DNA of 34,414 nucleotides. Source: Candidatus Angelobacter sp. GTDB lineage: Bacteria > Acidobacteriota > Terriglobia > Terriglobales > Acidobacteriaceae. A program made the position numbers and the translations under genes. Below, piece after piece: positions 32,814 through 34,414 of this stretch; positions within the stretch are counted from its first letter, which is position 1; the number at the start of each line of letters is the position of its first letter. The notes under the pieces are model-generated. The model made no database searches and was not told where the DNA came from. It worked only from the letters and a program-made list of their open reading frames with translations. The stretch covers positions 1 through 34,414 of the forward strand of contig JAOAPH010000228.1 of the NCBI GenBank assembly GCA_025462835.1, given 5' to 3'.

Positions 32814-32842
32814 TTGTTTGCGAGTCCCCACGGCGATATTCT
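32814..32842 (+). promoter_or_regulatory. Weak candidate promoter of the cysteine dioxygenase-like gene
   Basis: TTGTTT (32814-32819) and TATTCT (32837-32842) are spaced 17 bases apart, right after the APC permease stop and nine bases before the next ATG. The elements match the consensus only partly and the untranslated leader would be very short. Confidence 0.3.
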
Positions 32843-32851
32843 GAATAAAGC

Positions 32852-33508
32852 ATGGCTCACCCACTACGCACAACGATTGAGGATTTTGTTGAGGGGCTGA
32901 AAGGCTTCGAGCGCGATTTGATCACCCAGGACCGCGTTCGTGATTTCATGCAGGCGACGGAGTTGTCCGTTCAAGAACTCAAGCCATACGTAAACTTCCG
33001 CGATGAGTACTACACGCGGAACCTTGTTTATCGCGACGCGCTCTTTGAAGTAATGGTCATCTGCTGGAAGTCCGGACAAAAGACCCCCATTCATACTCAC
33101 AACGGCCAGCTGGGATGGATGACGATCCCGCAAGGCGAAGTGGCTGTCCACAATTACAAGTACGTCGCGTGTAACTGTCCGGAGAAGCAGAACGTAGTTG
33201 GGTTGGATTGCCTGGGTGGGGCTTCGCACATTGAGCTAGAGCGCCTGACTACGGAAGTTTGTACCGACCAATCTGGCGTTTCCACGGTAGATAAGTTGCA
33301 ATCGATTCACCAGATTGAGAATGCTGATCCGTCGAAGGCGGGCGTGATCAGCGTCCACGTCTATTCCCTTCCTTTTGATTCCTGCATATCCTTTGACCTT
33401 GAAAAGCAACACTGCTGCCGGAAATCGCTGAGCTACTTCAGTCGATACGGAAAAGTTGAAGGCGCAGTGGAACACTCGCACAGCGGAGAGCTCCGCGTTA
33501 TCGGCTGA
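32852..33508 (+). CDS. Cysteine dioxygenase-family protein (cupin thiol dioxygenase)
   Basis: The 218-residue protein is a cupin of the cysteine dioxygenase type, which oxidises a thiol to a sulfinic acid with O2 and Fe(II). The iron-binding histidines are His81 and His83 in PIHTHNGQLGW and probably His153 in SIHQIEN. YTRNLVYRD supplies Arg56, corresponding to the substrate-binding arginine, and the second-sphere SVHVYSLPFDSC supplies His169 and Tyr171. The residue at the position of mammalian CDO Cys93 is Gly88, so the Cys-Tyr crosslink cannot form, as in most bacterial members. The substrate could be cysteine or 3-mercaptopropionate. The last 11 bases overlap the convergent P-loop gene. Confidence 0.88.
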   Translation: MAHPLRTTIEDFVEGLKGFERDLITQDRVRDFMQATELSVQELKPYVNFRDEYYTRNLVYRDALFEVMVICWKSGQKTPIHTHNGQLGWMTIPQGEVAVHNYKYVACNCPEKQNVVGLDCLGGASHIELERLTTEVCTDQSGVSTVDKLQSIHQIENADPSKAGVISVHVYSLPFDSCISFDLEKQHCCRKSLSYFSRYGKVEGAVEHSHSGELRVIG

Positions 33509-34151
33509 GGATTTCGCTGGCCTGCATAGGTGTTGGCGTCAGCGTTAATCGTGCACGAACAAGGTCGAGCATTTCCCTTGTGACATAGTCGGGCGGTTGG
33601 AAACGAAAAACCGGTTTTCTTTCGATAAGCTTCAGCGATACTTTGTCCCATTGCGGGCGCGCGCCCTCGGGCGATGAATGAAGCAACACGGCATCGGCCC
33701 GGTCAAGGAATTCGAGCGCGGATGATTTGAAGTCGGAGGTCGTGAAATCTAGGACGGTGAGATAGAGATCTGGCCGAAGGAACTTCATCACGCTGTTCGA
33801 TTCGATGATCAGGTTCTGTGCCCCGGCGATCTCTTTTCGAAACGCGGGCATCGCTTCAGCCAACATTCCGATCTTGGTTCGCACCCAGATCGACCGGACG
33901 GCACCGGCAACGAGGAAGCGCGAAGTGTCACTCCCGCCGGAACGGTCCAGTTCATCATCTATCGACCAACTGTGCTCGGATTCGTTGAGTGCGCATTCAC
34001 ATGGCTCAGCGCTGACGGAACAGACGCCATGTCCGAATTGCGTGATCTTTGCCGCAGTCCATTGATGCTCGCGCAAGCCCGCAATCAATCCAGCGACCAT
34101 GCTGGTCTTGCCGACATCTCGCGAATGTCCGCCAACAACAATGACTGCCAT
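33498..34151 (-). CDS. MobB-like P-loop NTPase, function unknown
   Basis: The 217-residue protein begins with a strand and Walker A of SIMIBI type: VIVVGGHSRDVGKTS (residues 4-17). After it come a cysteine cluster (Cys44, Cys51, Cys53) with nearby His41, the motif DTSRFLVAGAVRSIWVR (75-91), IIESNS near 114-119, and the strand-rich ending LDRADAVLLHSS. The P-loop pattern is near MobB and dethiobiotin synthetase, but the rest does not match well. The ATG at 34151 is two bases behind the lpxD stop, and GGAAGAG inside the end of lpxD is its ribosome binding site, so it is co-translated with lpxD. Its 3' end overlaps the CDO gene. Confidence 0.75.
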   Translation of the reverse strand: MAVIVVGGHSRDVGKTSMVAGLIAGLREHQWTAAKITQFGHGVCSVSAEPCECALNESEHSWSIDDELDRSGGSDTSRFLVAGAVRSIWVRTKIGMLAEAMPAFRKEIAGAQNLIIESNSVMKFLRPDLYLTVLDFTTSDFKSSALEFLDRADAVLLHSSPEGARPQWDKVSLKLIERKPVFRFQPPDYVTREMLDLVRARLTLTPTPMQASEILSR

Positions 34152-34153
34152 TT

Positions 34154-34414
34154 TTACTTCTCTTCCTGGGACTTGGCCAAGCGGGACAATGCCGCCAATT
34201 GTTTAAGATGCTGCTTGAGTGGACGGGCCGGTACTCCCCAATAAACTTCTCCCTTGCCCCTGACGATCTTTCCGGTGAGTACACCTGATTTGGAGCCGAG
34301 GATCACCCCCGTCCCAATGGTGACATGGTCACCCAGCCCCACCTGACCGCCAATGATTGCCGCATCTTCGATCACGCAACTTCCGGAGATCCCGCTCTGG
34401 GCAGCAATGACTAC
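34154..34414 (-). CDS. lpxD: UDP-3-O-acylglucosamine N-acyltransferase LpxD, 5' part outside the window
   Basis: The 86 visible residues are the C-terminal end of LpxD, which adds the N-linked acyl chain in lipid A synthesis. The left-handed hexapeptide-repeat pattern is clear (IAAQSGISGSC, IGGQVGLGDHVTIGTGVIL, SGVLTGKIV), and the end motif VYWGVPARPLKQHLKQLAALSRL is typical. The frame runs to the right edge without a start. The MobB-like gene follows after two bases. It confirms a lipid A-bearing outer membrane. Confidence 0.9.
   Translation of the reverse strand, partial: VVIAAQSGISGSCVIEDAAIIGGQVGLGDHVTIGTGVILGSKSGVLTGKIVRGKGEVYWGVPARPLKQHLKQLAALSRLAKSQEEK

Noticed and set aside
1-34414. 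tRNA or rRNA genes
   Set aside because: No cloverleaf with a TTCRANY loop and no rRNA-like stretch was seen by eye; a tRNAscan run would settle it.

Overview
The window reads as ordinary chromosomal DNA of a Gram-negative, aerobic bacterium, most probably an acidobacterium (Terriglobia/Koribacter-like). This assignment is inference. It rests on outer-membrane and lipid A genes (TolC family, lnt, lpxD), a bacillithiol-type deacetylase (bshB1), an IDH3-like NAD isocitrate dehydrogenase, several carboxypeptidase-regulatory-like secreted proteins, MacB/FtsX-type permeases, many TTG and GTG starts, and GC-rich intergenic hairpin elements. No rRNA, tRNA, CRISPR array, transposase or phage gene was seen.

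Layout. 1-2809 (minus): truA, then an aldehyde dehydrogenase, then a Cys-containing hotdog-like protein cut by the left edge. 3124-5163 (plus): a solitary TolC-family outer-membrane channel, closed by a bidirectional terminator shared with the convergent orphan nuoB (5228-5785). 5898-9392: a degenerate receiver-domain protein, an MDR oxidoreductase, a Tat-exported GHL10-type glycoside hydrolase and bshB1. 9466-11952: two adjacent MacB/FtsX-like permeases without an ATPase. 11978-14787 (minus): a 2-hydroxyacid dehydrogenase, a GAF protein with its own strong promoter, a TPR membrane protein, and a small carboxypeptidase-regulatory-like protein whose start codon is unclear. 14862-17504 (plus): HAD phosphatase, SLT transglycosylase, flippase-like membrane protein. 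17595-19932: nrdR, NAD-IDH and a cupredoxin-like lipoprotein.

20090-25061 is the most coherent functional block: ctaA (heme A synthase) and ctaB (heme O synthase) overlap by four bases, ctaB overlaps an ABC-transporter ATPase, and that overlaps its permease. After a 754-base gap comes a DUF420 (CtaM-like) membrane protein. Together this is a cytochrome oxidase maturation locus. The gap holds the strangest DNA in the window: an AT-rich symmetric repeat followed by six different GC-rich hairpins in 174 bases. It looks like a non-coding repeat element that was inserted between the ABC permease and the DUF420 gene.

25176-34414: ssb and a small anchored protein (plus). Then, on the minus strand, lnt, prfB (with an intact programmed +1 frameshift), an Ala/Pro-linker protein and a CoA-binding protein. 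On the plus strand follow a tiny membrane protein, an APC permease fused to a universal-stress-like domain, and a cysteine dioxygenase-family protein. That last gene overlaps tail-to-tail with a MobB-like P-loop protein transcribed from behind lpxD, which is cut by the right edge.
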